In this document: piece by piece, positions 63,567 to 64,000 of the stretch | How the letters are laid out: every line of letters starts with the position of its first letter | Numbering within the stretch: position 1 is the first letter of the stretch | Assembly: GCA_949987705.1 (NCBI GenBank) | Contig: OX465281.1 | Span: 4,752,001 to 4,816,000 of the forward strand | Direction of reading: 5' to 3' | DNA from: Thereva unica | Taxonomy: Eukaryota > Arthropoda > Insecta > Diptera > Therevidae | Length of the DNA stretch: 64,000 nt | Program-made: the position numbers and the translations under genes | The notes under the pieces: model-generated | Seen by the model: only the letters and a program-made list of their open reading frames with translations | Database searches by the model: none | What the model was told of the DNA's origin: nothing

Positions 63567-63769
63567 TTTTAAAGAAATTGACGACAATGAACTGACTAGT
63601 TCTGTCAATATGGCTCAACTTTGGTAAAGTCCGTCCAAACTTTTTGCCTGTCCGTACTTCTCTTGAGGTAAAGCGCCACGAGGCTAAAAATGGAATGGCA
63701 CGTATGAACAATCGTTTTTGTAAGTATATGGCTGCATGATGGTAGTGACTTAAGGCTCAGCCTCTCACA

Positions 63770-64000
63770 CAAGGCCGGCGCTTTCATAGGTGCGAATGGT
63801 GCACTTGCACCGGGCGCAATTGGTCGGAGGGGTAGTTTCAGACAACAAAAATTGGCTGTAATCGTTCGTTCCCTTTTGAAATGCGATGAAGAATCCCATG
63901 GGCTTTCACAAGAGCTAAATTTTCCAACGAACTATACGTTAGAATGCTACAGCTTGTTGTTGTTGTTGTTTATAATCTCAATTCTCCATTCTGCCATTCC
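63770..64000. mobile_element. hAT-type element, left end only (runs off the window)
   Basis: The start CAAGGCCGGCGCTTTCATAG and the following GTGCACTTGCACCGGGCGCA match the right end (inverted) of 42243-43052. The other end lies outside. A TTG repeat lies at about 63955-63971. Confidence 0.75.

Overview
The window looks like insect nuclear DNA, most likely from a fly (Diptera) with a large, repeat-rich genome. The composition is AT-leaning, the exons are short with strong GTAAGT donors and lie inside very large introns, and the repeats are typical insect families: R1/Jockey/LOA-type non-LTR retrotransposons, mariner, hAT and TA-target inverted-repeat elements, and a tRNA-derived SINE. There is no operon structure and no intact single-exon host gene.

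One host gene runs through the window on the plus strand. Five internal coding exons can be read: 630-783, 25727-25866, 30708-30837, 48251-48376 and 52996-53196. Their phases match perfectly (751 nt, 250 codons plus 1 nt). They encode the end of one immunoglobulin (Ig) domain followed by two complete Ig domains of a cell-surface adhesion receptor. The sequence suggests the echinoid / friend-of-echinoid type, but I could not confirm this. The signal peptide, first domains, remaining Ig/FNIII domains, membrane segment and cytoplasmic tail lie outside the window. All three Ig-domain boundaries visible here are phase-1 introns of about 24.9, 17.4 and at least 10.8 kb. The introns inside domains are about 4.8 and 4.6 kb.

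The rest is intron. Decayed LINE remnants occupy about 2.4-5.9, 10.4-12.1, 15.3-16.6, 20.1-22.9, 27.9-30.1, 32.3-35.1, 37.5-39.5, 43.2-44.4, 49.1-52.05, 54.7-56.1 and 61.9-62.3 kb. Smaller elements sit in or between them: two hAT-type elements with perfect 8-bp target duplications (2911-3757, 42243-43052) and two related ones (57238-57479, 63770-end); TA-flanked inverted-repeat elements at 9931-10414 and 58141-58488; a 95-bp inverted-repeat MITE present three times (an inverted pair at 14953-15171 and a copy at 57586-57680); a 98-bp near-perfect palindrome at 28578-28675 that can be compared with an uninterrupted paralogue at about 34140; three SINE copies; and a mariner transposase fragment at about 61.36 kb.

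The unique intron stretches carry many copies of the hexamer AAGGAC/GTCCTT, far more than chance and mostly absent from the LINE remnants I compared. I saw no tRNA or rRNA gene, CRISPR array or other protein-coding host gene.
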